Origin: JAGQOZ01 sp041399205
GTDB taxonomy: Bacteria > Planctomycetota > Planctomycetia > Pirellulales > Pirellulaceae
DNA length: 64,000 nucleotides
Assembly: GCA_041399205.1 (NCBI GenBank)
Contig: JAWKTK010000015.1
Span: forward strand, 62,001-126,000
Direction: 5' to 3'
The translations under genes were made by a program, and so were the position numbers. Of this stretch, positions 52,601-61,149 are shown in pieces. Under the pieces are notes generated by a model. The model searched no databases, was not told where the DNA came from, and was given only the letters and a program-made list of their open reading frames with translations. Each line of letters begins with the position of its first letter. The stretch's first letter is position 1.

Positions 52601-53106
52601 CCGACTGCAGTTCGTACTTGACCACAAGTCTTGCAGGCTGCAGTTCGGACAGTGACATGCCTTTGTCAGGCGGTTCCAGAACGTAGTACAAAACCTGTCC
52701 CAAGCCGAGCGTCGGGGCCCAGCTGCGGAGTCACACCGTCGGGCAACTGAGATGCAGCGACACCCAGCTGCTCGGACACTCGGCTTCTGGCCCAATAGAA
52801 ATCGACGTCATCATCAAACGTGACTTGTACAAAACTGTAGCCAAATAGACTTTTGCCTCGCACCGATTCCGCGCCCGGTACGGCCAGCAAGGAAACGCTT
52901 AACGGATACGTGATCTGATCTTCTACATCCTTTGGAGAACGTCCCGGCCAAGGCGTCAGCACAATCACTTGATTTTCGCCGACGTTCGGAATGGCGTCCA
53001 CCGGCACGGCTTGAAAGCTGAACCAGCCAAAGATGGAGATTCCTACCGTCGCCAGGATCACTAGGTAGGGTTCTCGAGTGCAAAAGCGAATCAAACCAGA
53101 CAGCAT
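49608..53106 (-). CDS. CusA/CzcA-type heavy-metal RND efflux pump, broken by about ten frameshifts
   Basis: Inner-membrane proton-driven exporter of metal ions. The 5' 130 codons (53106-52710: VPVDAIPNVGENQVIVLTPW) and the 3' 580 codons (about 51370-49608, with GIAVDDGVVMATY) are intact and match the heavy-metal RND family. Between 52720 and 51350 the correct sequence hops frame about ten times: DPNKLRYFQVP, TLETSGMEF, RDVASVQLGPDFRRG, MGIIVSENIFQQL and FAIAAALITSV are each recovered by a one-base change, mostly in short homopolymers. Two extra hydrophobic segments (SAILFALLASALGW, TLLVATVGFVVGW) lengthen the protein to about 1166 codons versus about 1040 for CusA. It could be real decay, but local sequence error is at least as likely. 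It follows the cusB-like gene by six bases. Confidence 0.82.
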
Positions 53107-53112
53107 GATGTT

Positions 53113-55131
53113 TTACTCCTGATCACTTTGCGTTGTGGAGTGATTTGGGTCCAAAGAAAGGTCGTGAACCAATTCACCGCAGTGCAGCATCTGCGATCCC
53201 CAGTACGGATTCAGCAAGGTATCATCGTTCTGCAGCCAGTCGCCGCCACCGCCGACTACCATCGAGCAATAGAAATGGTAGACGCTGTTGCGCGTTTTCG
53301 GAGTGCGAACCAGATTCGTCGCTTTGATCAAGGCATGGCTGATCGGACGAAACGTGCGTCTGGCGTCTTCCAGAGTTGCGCCGGTCCGTTCGATCGAATT
53401 CAACGCTTGCTGAAACAGGATCTGGGCGGCATCGGGCAACTGTTTCGCGCCCAGTAAATCTGTCAGCGCCGCGCGTAATTGGTCCACATCCTGTTGCTCG
53501 GGAACGGTATCCAACGCCAACGATTTCTGGATGGCAAAGTAATACGTGAACACTCGATCTAAGGCTTCCGCCGCGCGATCGGCCAACGTTTGCGGATTGC
53601 CCATGTCAAATAACAACGGGCCGGGCGGGTAGCGAGGAGCTTCGGAGGGATCAAGCAACGACGGTTTCCCGGCCAACTGGGATTGCGAATCAATCAAGAA
53701 GTTCCCGTCGGTCGCTACGACTTCACCTTCGGCCAAACCGGCGGCCACAATCGCTTGGTCCTGCGTAAGCGAACTGACTTCAATCTGCCGCAGTTCAAAT
53801 CGACCCGGTTCGCTTTCGACATACACCACCGAATGGTCGCTGGCCATCAACACGGCACTACGAGGTACCGTGATGACCGTTGGTTCCGGCAGAGGCGAAG
53901 GTGAAAAGCCGAGTTCTGATGTGGAAATCAGCGGCATGTCACAAATGGGACACACTCCCGGCACGTCTCGAATAATCTGCGGATGCATGGGACTGATGAA
54001 CTTGCCAGCCAGATCGGGATCATACGTTTGTTTGCGAGGAATCGCGGGTACCAAAATCTTGGCATCGGCAAAATCGCCTGGCTTCAGCAGGCCGTCATCG
54101 TTTTGCATTTCCACTCGAACGGAAACCGTTCTTGTTTTCCGATCGACGGTTGGCGAAATAAAGGCGATGCGGCCCGAGAAAACTTTTCCTGGCGCGGAAC
54201 TGATTTCCGCTTCCACTTGTTGTCCGAATCGCACCACCGCCGCGTCATCGGGAAACAAATCCAGCATCAACCACACGGAAGCTAGGTTGGCGACTCGGTA
54301 AATGGGCTGACCCGTTTTCACGTAGTCACCTTCGACCGCAAGCTTTTCTACCACCGTCCCGCTTTGAGGCGACGCGATGCGAATCCGAGATTCCGGTTTG
54401 CCTTGTCGAGCCAGCGTTTCAATCTGCTTGTCGGTCATGCCGAGTTCGCTGAGCTTTTCCGCCGCCAGCGTTTGCATTCGATTGGCGTCGACAAACCGGC
54501 TGGTTGCATTCGATTGGTTGGCGGACAGAAACTCCGCTTGCGCCGTGTACAATTCAGGACTATACAGCACGGCCAGATCGTCGCCGGCGCTGACAGGCAC
54601 ACCTTCGTAATCGGCAAATAGTTTTTCCAAACGACCCGAAGTATAAGCGGCAATCGTGGACAATCCGCTTTCGTCATATTCGATCGAACCGATGGTCCGC
54701 AGCGTACGAACCACTTGATCGCTGGTGACTTTGGCCGTGCGAATCCCGATCATCCGCCTTGCCGCCGGTTCGATACTGACGCCCGGTTGCTGGTCACCAC
54801 CGCCTGACGTTGCTTCTACCAACTCCATGCCGCACACGGGACATCTACCAGGCTGTGACGTGGGTGGGACGCACATCATGGGGCAAACGTAGCGATGGTT
54901 GCCGGCAGTTGACTTGGATGCGGTGGCCGTTGTGTTCGCACCGAACCAGCCTTGCCGCTGAGCAAAACCGATGGCCCACAAACAAGCCAGTACTGTTGCT
55001 ACGACGAACAGACTTTTGGACGCAAACACGCCAATCCAGCCAAGCTGTGCGAACATCGTTCGAACGCTTCGCTGCCAACGCGACGGGGAATTCGAATTCA
55101 CTTTTTCTGGTTCCGGTGCTTGATGGTGCAT
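53113..55131 (-). CDS. CusB-like periplasmic adaptor of a metal efflux pump, with two heavy-metal-binding domains
   Basis: A 672-aa membrane fusion protein. ATG 55131 (MHHQAPEPEK) is preferred; the longer frame to 55302 reads through a tandem repeat. An N-terminal membrane anchor (FVVATVLACLWAIGF) is followed by a heavy-metal-binding domain, YVCPMMCVPPTSQPGRCPVC then GMELV, and the barrel-sandwich/alpha-hairpin core. A second such domain (SPMHPQIIRDVPGVCPICDM) sits in the middle of the protein and a C-terminal helical extension of about 170 residues follows. CusB captures Cu(I)/Ag(I) and feeds CusA, so the two Cys/Met-rich domains fit that job. It forms a unit with the cusA-like gene. Confidence 0.88.
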   Translation of the reverse strand: MHHQAPEPEKVNSNSPSRWQRSVRTMFAQLGWIGVFASKSLFVVATVLACLWAIGFAQRQGWFGANTTATASKSTAGNHRYVCPMMCVPPTSQPGRCPVCGMELVEATSGGGDQQPGVSIEPAARRMIGIRTAKVTSDQVVRTLRTIGSIEYDESGLSTIAAYTSGRLEKLFADYEGVPVSAGDDLAVLYSPELYTAQAEFLSANQSNATSRFVDANRMQTLAAEKLSELGMTDKQIETLARQGKPESRIRIASPQSGTVVEKLAVEGDYVKTGQPIYRVANLASVWLMLDLFPDDAAVVRFGQQVEAEISSAPGKVFSGRIAFISPTVDRKTRTVSVRVEMQNDDGLLKPGDFADAKILVPAIPRKQTYDPDLAGKFISPMHPQIIRDVPGVCPICDMPLISTSELGFSPSPLPEPTVITVPRSAVLMASDHSVVYVESEPGRFELRQIEVSSLTQDQAIVAAGLAEGEVVATDGNFLIDSQSQLAGKPSLLDPSEAPRYPPGPLLFDMGNPQTLADRAAEALDRVFTYYFAIQKSLALDTVPEQQDVDQLRAALTDLLGAKQLPDAAQILFQQALNSIERTGATLEDARRTFRPISHALIKATNLVRTPKTRNSVYHFYCSMVVGGGGDWLQNDDTLLNPYWGSQMLHCGELVHDLSLDPNHSTTQSDQE

Positions 55132-55191
55132 ATGAAAGGACTCTGCGATAGAAGCCAAGTTGTGGATGGTTTGCCTATTTGTTTCCGCTGT

Positions 55192-55280
55192 GTAATGGAC
55201 GAGGTGACGAGTCCTCTTAGCTGTAATGGACGAGGTGACGAGTCCTCTTAGCCGTAATGGACGAGGTGACGAGTCCTCTT
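55192..55280 (+). repeat. Three tandem 31-bp repeats upstream of the adaptor gene
   Basis: GTAATGGACGAGGTGACGAG followed by TCCTCTTAGCT, starting at 55192, 55223 and 55254 (third copy truncated at 55280). A single inverted copy (24 bp) occurs at 55432-55455. The block lies 60 to 150 bases upstream of the cusB-like start, in its leader region. Confidence 0.9.
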
Positions 55281-55675
55281 GGAGCGAGTCATCACCTAGC
55301 ATCGTTCAACAAACACGTGAGCTACATGGCTCTAGCCACAGGCAAAAAAGCGAGGCAAATCACCGCCTTGACGCGCTAGTGTTCACCGGGCTGTTAACTT
55401 CTTGAACAATCCGTAGGGTTCGACGAAAACCAGGACTCGTCACCTCGTCCATTACGATTAGATCTGCAACGCTGTACACATGAGTTTTGAAGTTGCGCAT
55501 TCGCATTTCTCGGCGGAATTTCCTCGCCCGAAGCGTCAGCGAGAGACCACAGAAACGTTCAGTTTTCCCTCGCTTATGCTTCGGGCTAGGAAAAAACGCA
55601 ACATCAAAACGGGTGAGCGCGGTACGACGACCGAAGTTTACCCAGCACCAGCGCGCACGCGGGGCGCAAGAAGAA
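55281..55675. other. Intergenic region rich in dispersed repeats
   Basis: No gene. It holds the inverted copy of the 31-bp repeat at 55432-55455 and a complete palindromic LARSVSEG-type element at 55485-55610, whose left arm runs TTTTGAAGTTGCG to AGCGTCAGCGAGAG and right arm TTTTCCCTCGCTTATGCTTC to GCAACATCAAAAC. Such hairpins may end the Cys-rich gene's transcript. Confidence 0.8.
55485..55610. repeat. Palindromic dispersed repeat (LARSVSEG type), complete copy
   Basis: Left arm 55485-55545 and right arm 55563-55610 pair over about 45 bases with a short loop. Sequence blocks CGGCGGAATTTCCT, GCCCGAAGCGTCAGCGAG and their complements are shared with 38936-39160, 42380-42521 and 46506-46568. 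Confidence 0.85.
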
Positions 55676-56197
55676 TTAAATTCGCCAGATGCACAACGAT
55701 TGGCGCAGCCGCTGACCAATCAGTGTCACACGGAACTGGTAAGGAGATTGACGAAACGCATGATTCGTCTGAGATAACAAGATGGTGGAATCCAAATCGT
55801 CCGACAGATTGATGTTCTTTCGCAACGCATCGCGTGAATCAGCGGATCGTTGACCATCGGACGGTAATGCGGGTTGGTTTTGCCGAAGACAACCGCAATC
55901 ACAGTTCACTAGCGGTGCATCATCCGCACTGGCTTGGCGAGCAGTCACGACCGTTGATGCAACAGCAACGCAACAACATCTAGTTGCGACACTTTGACGC
56001 GGCGCTGAACAACAACAATTGCCATTCGAGCGAACCGACTTGGCTTGACAAACGTTTTGCTGGCATGACAGCGAATGCGCGTGCAGGCGAACCGAACGCT
56101 GGCAATCGCTGGTTCGCGCCGACATCGCGGGCTGAACCAACAGCGTAAGGATCAGGTAAGCCGTAGCGGCGATTCGAATTTTCTGATTCGTATGCAT
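55676..56197 (-). CDS. Small secreted cysteine-rich protein, unknown function
   Basis: About 173 aa from ATG 56197 (MHTNQKIRIAATAYLILTLLV), a good signal peptide cut near PAMSA. The longer frame to 56347 runs through a palindromic repeat and is rejected. The mature part has a remarkable number of cysteines, including NGNCCCSAP, TRCCCVA and NCDCGCL. No known domain is apparent. It sits between the cusB-like and cusC-like genes and so may bind copper or silver in the periplasm; the location and cysteines are observed, the role is inferred. Confidence 0.65.
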   Translation of the reverse strand: MHTNQKIRIAATAYLILTLLVQPAMSARTSDCQRSVRLHAHSLSCQQNVCQAKSVRSNGNCCCSAPRQSVATRCCCVAVASTVVTARQASADDAPLVNCDCGCLRQNQPALPSDGQRSADSRDALRKNINLSDDLDSTILLSQTNHAFRQSPYQFRVTLIGQRLRQSLCIWRI

Positions 56198-56567
56198 TCT
56201 GCCAAGCCGAAACAAATCAAATAATGTGAACAGAAGCCATTTCGTTTGTAACACTACGCTCAGGTGTATCCGGAAGTCGCCATCCATTTCACGCAAGACG
56301 AGGTAGACAAGACGGTTCGTCGTCCCGCCTTTAGGCGGCAAAGTCAAACCGTGCTCTGGTTCCGCCTAAAGGCGGGACTACCAACCGGAATGTCAATGAA
56401 GACGGTGCCAGCCTGAAGGCAGTGCTGCGAACGACACCACGCAAATCAATCGGACCTCCCAATCGACAACCTCTTTCATTCTATCCTACCATCCGGCTGC
56501 TTGGAAACGGGATTTTCCGGGCACTGGGGTTTAAGTGGTTTACGTGCATTCAGAAACAAAGAACAGT
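56198..56567. other. Intergenic region with palindromic repeat
   Basis: About 370 bp between divergent genes. It contains an inverted repeat: arms GTCCCGCCTTTAGGCGG (56323-56339) and CCGCCTAAAGGCGGGAC (56362-56378), extended by GGTTCGT.. and ..TACCAACC. A second copy ends the cusC-like gene at 58061-58120. Promoters for both genes must lie here but are not recognisable. Confidence 0.75.
56314..56386. repeat. Palindromic repeat CCGCCTTTAGGCGG, copy 1
   Basis: Nested palindromes: each arm contains CCGCCTTTAGGCGG or its variant CCGCCTAAAGGCGG, and the two arms pair with each other. The same family is at 58061-58120. Confidence 0.85.
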
Positions 56568-58064
56568 ATGGCTAGTAAATTCCACTGGCGGCTGCGAAGT
56601 GTTGTGATTTTGACGAGCTTGGTCTGCTTGGCCGGGACTCACAGTGGCTGCGCGACGAACCGTCACACGGCCGACTTTTCGCAAGTTGCCGATGGCGAAC
56701 CAACCGCTGTTCGGCAAGCTCGGCCATTTAAAGGATCTGATTCGCAGGATACCGCGTCGGATGTGCAACTGGTTTCCTATCCGCCGGCGGCACCCGAACC
56801 ATCCGTTGCGGACAATTCGATTGAGGCGATGCCAACCGAAGTCGGTTCCATGGAATTGGCGGACCAGTTGGTTGCCATGGCGTTGGCGGCCAATCCAGCC
56901 TTGCAAGCTCAGCGTCAACGGATTGCCTCGCTACGGTACCGCATTCCGCAAGTGCGTGCGTTGCCCAATCCGACCGTTTCTGAAACCTTTTGGCCGTTTG
57001 ATGGTAATGCGTTGCAGACGGCTGGAGGTCGAGCGGCTAGTCAGATCAATTTGAGCCAAGCGGTACCTTGGCCGGAAAAGCTGGATTCGAAGGCCGCGAT
57101 TGCTTCGCGCGAAGTCTGCATCGCGTTGGCCAAACTGCGTGAAATGGAGCAAGACGTAGTCCAAGCGGTTCGCTTGGCGGTGATTGAAGCCAATGTCGCT
57201 GCCGAGTCACTGGCCATTGTGGACGAAGCGAATTCCTTGGTCGATCGATTGAACGAAGTGGCGGAGACTCGGTATCGAGCGGGCGGACCGAACGCCAGTC
57301 AACGCGATGTGCTGCGAGCTCAAATCGAACAAGAACGTATCAACGAACAGCGTTTACAGTGGACCAAGCGACAAGAAATTGCTGTGGCGGAATTGGTTCG
57401 GCTATTGCATCAACCGCTTCATTTAGACGATTCATTCGAATGGAATTTGGCTCCGGTGGACCAGCTGGATTTACAGCTAGACCACTTAGTTGAACTGGCG
57501 CAACAGCAAAACCCGTCGCTGGCCGGTTTGGCGCAACAGGTTGCTCGAGATCGCCAGCAACATCGACTCGCTAGTCTAGAAAACCGTCCCGACTTCCAAG
57601 TAGGAATGAACTGGTTGATTGTCAGCCAAGATGACGCGATCAGTCCGGTGGCCAACGGTCACGATAACTTTGGATTCATGGTTGGAATGACGTTGCCCGT
57701 CTGGCAAAACAAGATCCACGCCGGAATCCAAGAGGCTCGGCATCAAGTGGCAGCGTCGACGCAAATGCTGGCCAGCGAAACAGACAATGTGGCCAGCCAG
57801 ATTCGCAAGTTGTTGGCCGAGTATGCGGCCGTTTCGCAACAGGAAAATCTGGTTCGCACGCGCATCGCTGCTCGGCTAGACGACGCCTTGGACATCACCT
57901 TGGCCGACTATTCCGGCAACCGCACCGACTTTTCTTCACTAATCGAATTGCATCGAGAACGTTTGATGGTGGAACTGCAAGTGCTGCAACTACAAGCCGA
58001 ATTAGCTCGATCCCTAGTTCGCATCCAACGGCAAATCGGTAGCGAAACAATGCGTCGTTTGTAG
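56568..58064 (+). CDS. TolC/CusC-family outer membrane efflux protein
   Basis: A 498-aa outer membrane channel component. ATG 56568 starts a signal sequence (VVILTSLVCLAGTHSGC) whose final Cys could be lipidated, although the lipobox is imperfect. The body has the two helical OEP halves: LADQLVAMALAANPALQAQRQRI, PNPTVSETFWPFDG, and a second half from about 290 with QNPSLAGLAQQVARDRQQ and LPVWQNKIHAGIQEARHQV. It works with the cusB- and cusA-like proteins encoded divergently on the other side. The stop codon lies inside a palindromic repeat. Confidence 0.87.
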   Translation: MASKFHWRLRSVVILTSLVCLAGTHSGCATNRHTADFSQVADGEPTAVRQARPFKGSDSQDTASDVQLVSYPPAAPEPSVADNSIEAMPTEVGSMELADQLVAMALAANPALQAQRQRIASLRYRIPQVRALPNPTVSETFWPFDGNALQTAGGRAASQINLSQAVPWPEKLDSKAAIASREVCIALAKLREMEQDVVQAVRLAVIEANVAAESLAIVDEANSLVDRLNEVAETRYRAGGPNASQRDVLRAQIEQERINEQRLQWTKRQEIAVAELVRLLHQPLHLDDSFEWNLAPVDQLDLQLDHLVELAQQQNPSLAGLAQQVARDRQQHRLASLENRPDFQVGMNWLIVSQDDAISPVANGHDNFGFMVGMTLPVWQNKIHAGIQEARHQVAASTQMLASETDNVASQIRKLLAEYAAVSQQENLVRTRIAARLDDALDITLADYSGNRTDFSSLIELHRERLMVELQVLQLQAELARSLVRIQRQIGSETMRRL

Positions 58065-58120
58065 TCCCGCCTTTACGCGGAAAAGAAACGGTACTCGCGA
58101 TCCTTTAGGCGGGACTACGA
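58061..58120. repeat. Palindromic repeat CCGCCTTTAGGCGG, copy 2, probable terminator
   Basis: Arms GTAGTCCCGCCTTTACGCGG (58061-58080) and TCCTTTAGGCGGGACTAC (about 58101-58118). The TAG stop of the outer membrane gene is formed within it. No long T run follows, so rho-independent termination is only possible. Confidence 0.8.
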
Positions 58121-58158
58121 ACTGTTTTCCTTTCAAGATTTCTGCGTCACGCCAAACC

Positions 58159-58551
58159 TCACGCATTCCCTTTCATTGCCACGTAGGCCATGCGCAATTG
58201 GTGCAACAATTCTTCCAGCATCTGGGCTTCGTTTTGGTCCAAGTTGCCTTTGGTCTTTTCTTCCAGCACCGCCAGCATGTCGACATGATGCTTGGCTAGG
58301 TCGAGTCGAACGACTGGTTTGTTGTCAATCGGGTCGGGAATTTGGCCCATGGCCATCAAGGCTTGCGTCATGATCGATTGCACCAGAAACGGGAACGACG
58401 CTGGAGGGATCGGGTAATCTTCTTCACTGGCCGCATCGGCCGACGTGGGCGAATCGGACGATTCGGTGTCTCGCAGTTTGGAACGTTCTGCTTCCACTTG
58501 CGTCTTCCAGTCTTCGTCAATGATGATTTTCTTTTCGCCTTCTTCGCTCAT
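58159..58551 (-). CDS. DUF1844 family protein
   Basis: A 130-residue soluble protein. After an acidic N-terminus (MSEEGEKKIIIDEDWKTQVE) comes the DUF1844 core: PPASFPFLVQSIMTQALMAM, GQIPDP, LDLAKHHVDMLAVLEEKTKG and LEELLHQLRMAYV. The family is widespread in planctomycetes and deltaproteobacteria and has no known function. ATG at 58551 is followed by a helix and is a good start. It is convergent with the outer membrane gene. Confidence 0.9.
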   Translation of the reverse strand: MSEEGEKKIIIDEDWKTQVEAERSKLRDTESSDSPTSADAASEEDYPIPPASFPFLVQSIMTQALMAMGQIPDPIDNKPVVRLDLAKHHVDMLAVLEEKTKGNLDQNEAQMLEELLHQLRMAYVAMKGNA

Positions 58552-58672
58552 GGAATGATTCTCCTGTTCGATGATCGTGGGAACGGGGATACCTTACGCC
58601 CTTTATAATCAGCAATGCCAACGTGGAAAAGCCGATCAATAGCCAGCAAAGCGCGAGAGCCGAAAGATAGCG

Positions 58673-59812
58673 TTACACCATATCACCGGCAAAGATTTGG
58701 CAGTAGCTTTCATAGCGGCGAACATCCAGACGTCCGTCGGCCACGTTGTCCTTGATGGCGCAGTCGGCTTCATGCTGGTGCGTGCAGTCGGGAAATTTGC
58801 ACAGCGAAACATACGGACGAAGATCGCGAAAGAAACCAGCCACTTCTTCCGGAATGACATCCCACAGCTGAAACTGGCGAATTCCCGGAGTGTCAACGAT
58901 GTAGCCGCCGCAATCGAGCGGCACAAGTTGAGCGGCGGTGGTGGTGTGGCGACCTTTTTCACTTTCGTCGCTCACCGTTTGCACTCGTAAAGCCAAGTTC
59001 GGTTCGATCGAATTCAGCAGCGATGATTTTCCTACGCCGCTTTGTCCAATCACCACCGACTGTTTGCCAGTCACCAGACGCTTTACTAATTCGACTCCTT
59101 GCCCCGTCACGTTGGACAGCAAAATGACTTGGTAACCCATTTGTCCATAGACGCCAGCCAGCGGTTCCAGGTCTGCCGCGTCGACCAAATCGACTTTGTT
59201 GATGCAGATGATGGGGCGAATTTGATATTTTTCGGCCGTGACAATCAACCGGTCAATCAGATTGGGTTTCAGAGTCGGTTCGGCCGCACTGCCGACAATC
59301 AAAATCTGATCGACATTGGCCACCATCACATGCTGCCGACCTTTACTGGTGCGACACAGGACACCTCGGCGAGCTTCAATGCGTTCAATAATGCCTTCGT
59401 TGTTGTCCGCCGGCCGAAAGAGCACTCGATCTCCAGCCGCCAACACATGCCGCTGATCGGTGCTGAGCGTCTTCAGCAATCGTCGCGTGGCACACTGATA
59501 AATCTGGCCGTCCTTGTCGGCTTGCACCGGACTGGCCAAACCACCGACACTCAGCACCGTCCCTTTCAGACAATTCGCTTCGTCCACATCCAGCTGCACG
59601 CCCAGCCCGGTTTCCGGATCCGCCGCTTCCACGCCCACAATGGTTCGCTTGCGACTAAACCGACCCTTGCCACTGACGCGTTCGCCCTTTTCCACGTCGT
59701 CCTGACCTTGGCCATCACGGTAGTCTCGAGTTAAATCGCCCTTACGCACTCGGACCTCGCGGTTCTTCCGAAAATCCGTGCGAATCTTGTTGGGCTTTTT
59801 TTTGCGAGCCAT
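58673..59812 (-). CDS. rsgA: Ribosome small subunit-dependent GTPase A
   Basis: A 379-aa circularly permuted GTPase that helps mature the 30S ribosomal subunit. An OB-fold (about 75-160) precedes the G domain with G4 NKVD (205-208), G1 GQSGVGKS (256-263) and G3 DTPG (307-310). The zinc knuckle C-terminus has Cys338, Cys343, His345 and Cys351 (CKFPDCTHQHEADC). The catalytic linker that follows the G1 loop is well kept. The N-terminal 70 residues are basic and acidic, longer than in E. coli RsgA. Confidence 0.95.
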   Translation of the reverse strand: MARKKKPNKIRTDFRKNREVRVRKGDLTRDYRDGQGQDDVEKGERVSGKGRFSRKRTIVGVEAADPETGLGVQLDVDEANCLKGTVLSVGGLASPVQADKDGQIYQCATRRLLKTLSTDQRHVLAAGDRVLFRPADNNEGIIERIEARRGVLCRTSKGRQHVMVANVDQILIVGSAAEPTLKPNLIDRLIVTAEKYQIRPIICINKVDLVDAADLEPLAGVYGQMGYQVILLSNVTGQGVELVKRLVTGKQSVVIGQSGVGKSSLLNSIEPNLALRVQTVSDESEKGRHTTTAAQLVPLDCGGYIVDTPGIRQFQLWDVIPEEVAGFFRDLRPYVSLCKFPDCTHQHEADCAIKDNVADGRLDVRRYESYCQIFAGDMV

Positions 59813-59887
59813 ACCGGTAACCGTGGTGCGTTGCGAATGATTTTCTTCGTCGATCGAAACCGAATCAAACTTTGCGCTATGGACGTC

Positions 59888-59956
59888 ATTCGCCCAAATC
59901 AGACGATGGCAGTTTTTGCTTCTGGCATCAGCCTATTCGCCCAAATCAGACGATGG
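59888..59956. repeat. 22-bp direct repeat around a gene end
   Basis: ATTCGCCCAAATCAGACGAT followed by GG occurs at 59888-59909 and again at 59935-59956, 47 bases apart. The second copy covers the last codons and stop (SSDLGE) of the membrane protein gene, so the first is a duplicate of its 3' end in the gap before rsgA. Confidence 0.88.
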
Positions 59957-60448
59957 TAATTCCAAATCGCTGGTGTTGGTTTGTTCAATCACGGACGGCG
60001 TTTTGGTAGTACGATCGATGGTCTTCATGTAGCTGGCCGTTCCGACAACGATGACGGTCAGGACAAACAACAGGTTCGTCCATTTGGCTTCATTTTGCCG
60101 AAACTTCTGCGCAGTGGCACTCTTTCCGGACAACACCGCTGCCAACCAAAAGATGGCCATACCACCCAGAAACTTGACCAAAAACAGCCCGTGATACACA
60201 GGCGAAATCTGATACGTCTTTACGTTGTTCACAAAGTTGAAGAGACCGCTGAGCAACAAAAATGCCGTGGAAATCATCACTATTTTGGCCCAGCCGGGGC
60301 GAAAGGCCGCTCGCACGTTTTCGCGTTGATCTTCCGGAAGCGAACGCAGTCCCGGCACGAACGAAAACCGCATAAAAAAGATTCCGCCAGCCAACGCAAT
60401 GGCCGCAAAAATGTGAAACCAACGACATAACAGTTCAACCCAATTCAT
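59933..60448 (-). CDS. Four-helix integral membrane protein (CopD/DUF2269-like)
   Basis: A 171-aa protein with about four transmembrane segments: WFHIFAAIALAGGIFFMRF, IVMISTAFLLLSGLFNFV, FLVKFLGGMAIFWLAAVL and LLFVLTVIVVGTASYM. The layout, with His in the first helix (RWFHIFAAIAL), recalls the CopD/SdhC-like heme or copper membrane families, but no decisive motif is present. Function unknown. It stands 120 bp upstream of rsgA on the same strand. Confidence 0.7.
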   Translation of the reverse strand: MNWVELLCRWFHIFAAIALAGGIFFMRFSFVPGLRSLPEDQRENVRAAFRPGWAKIVMISTAFLLLSGLFNFVNNVKTYQISPVYHGLFLVKFLGGMAIFWLAAVLSGKSATAQKFRQNEAKWTNLLFVLTVIVVGTASYMKTIDRTTKTPSVIEQTNTSDLELPSSDLGE

Positions 60449-61149
60449 GAATAGCTCCTTTTCTTTTCATGTATTCTACGCGGAATGAGCGGAACGAGTA
60501 GCGGGGCGCGCGGATGTTGGGCTCGGTATCGACAACGGCAAGATCCAGTTTCGTGCCGAACTTTTTTCTGAGACAGCCGCTGCGAGGACAGTGTGTGCGT
60601 TTTACTGTGCCAGCGCGAACTACGCGAATGATGGGAAAATATGAAACCAAGTTGCACTCGACGCCTTGCGACTGTCCGGCAGGTTCGTCCGCCAACACCC
60701 GGCAGAGAAAAAAACGTAGAGTCACCGAGAACCGCAGAGGATACAACGCTTGGGCGTCATTCCTCTGCGCAACTTCGCGCGTCTGCGTCTATGCTAGCGT
60801 CGTGCCACGAACCGCCGGCGTCAAACCAGCCAACTGATCACATTACCTGGCTCGAAGCATCGTTTCTGGCAGAAATACCGCCGCTAAAATAGTCTCAACA
60901 TGGGCCAGTTCAGACGTGCACCCCTGAAAATCAACGTAGATCACGCCATGGACGAATCCTGGGGCGCTTGACCATAATAACGGCCAAGCTTATCCGAAAT
61001 CCTGGGTTGTCATTAGTGCCCAACTTGTAACGCTGTGCCCTAAAAGGATTGCATTGCTGCCATGGGACCAGCGAGTCAGCGACTGGTTGCCCATGGCAAT
61101 GTGGCCGGAAACTTTCCAACAACCAAAACTTTCAATTGATCTTGTTCGC
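60449..61149. other. Intergenic region holding a second copy of the composite repeat
   Basis: About 700 bp between divergent genes with no convincing coding frame. It contains the composite repeat at 60713-60834. The frame open upstream of 61150 to 61054 has no family resemblance and is treated as leader sequence of the ABC-F gene. Confidence 0.6.
60713..60834 (-). repeat. Composite dispersed repeat, copy 2 (inverted relative to copy 1)
   Basis: 60713-60741 matches 7685-7713 at 25 of 29 bases. CGCAGAGGA at 60733-60741 pairs with TCCTCTGCG at 60761-60769. 60803-60834 is the reverse complement of 7636-7667 with two mismatches. Because the hairpin is symmetric, the whole element is the copy at 7636-7763 read on the other strand. 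Confidence 0.8.

Noticed and set aside
55132..55302. N-terminal extension of the adaptor frame (MLGDDSLQED)
   Set aside because: It translates the tandem 31-bp repeats, and the next Met at 55131 precedes the expected anchor segment.
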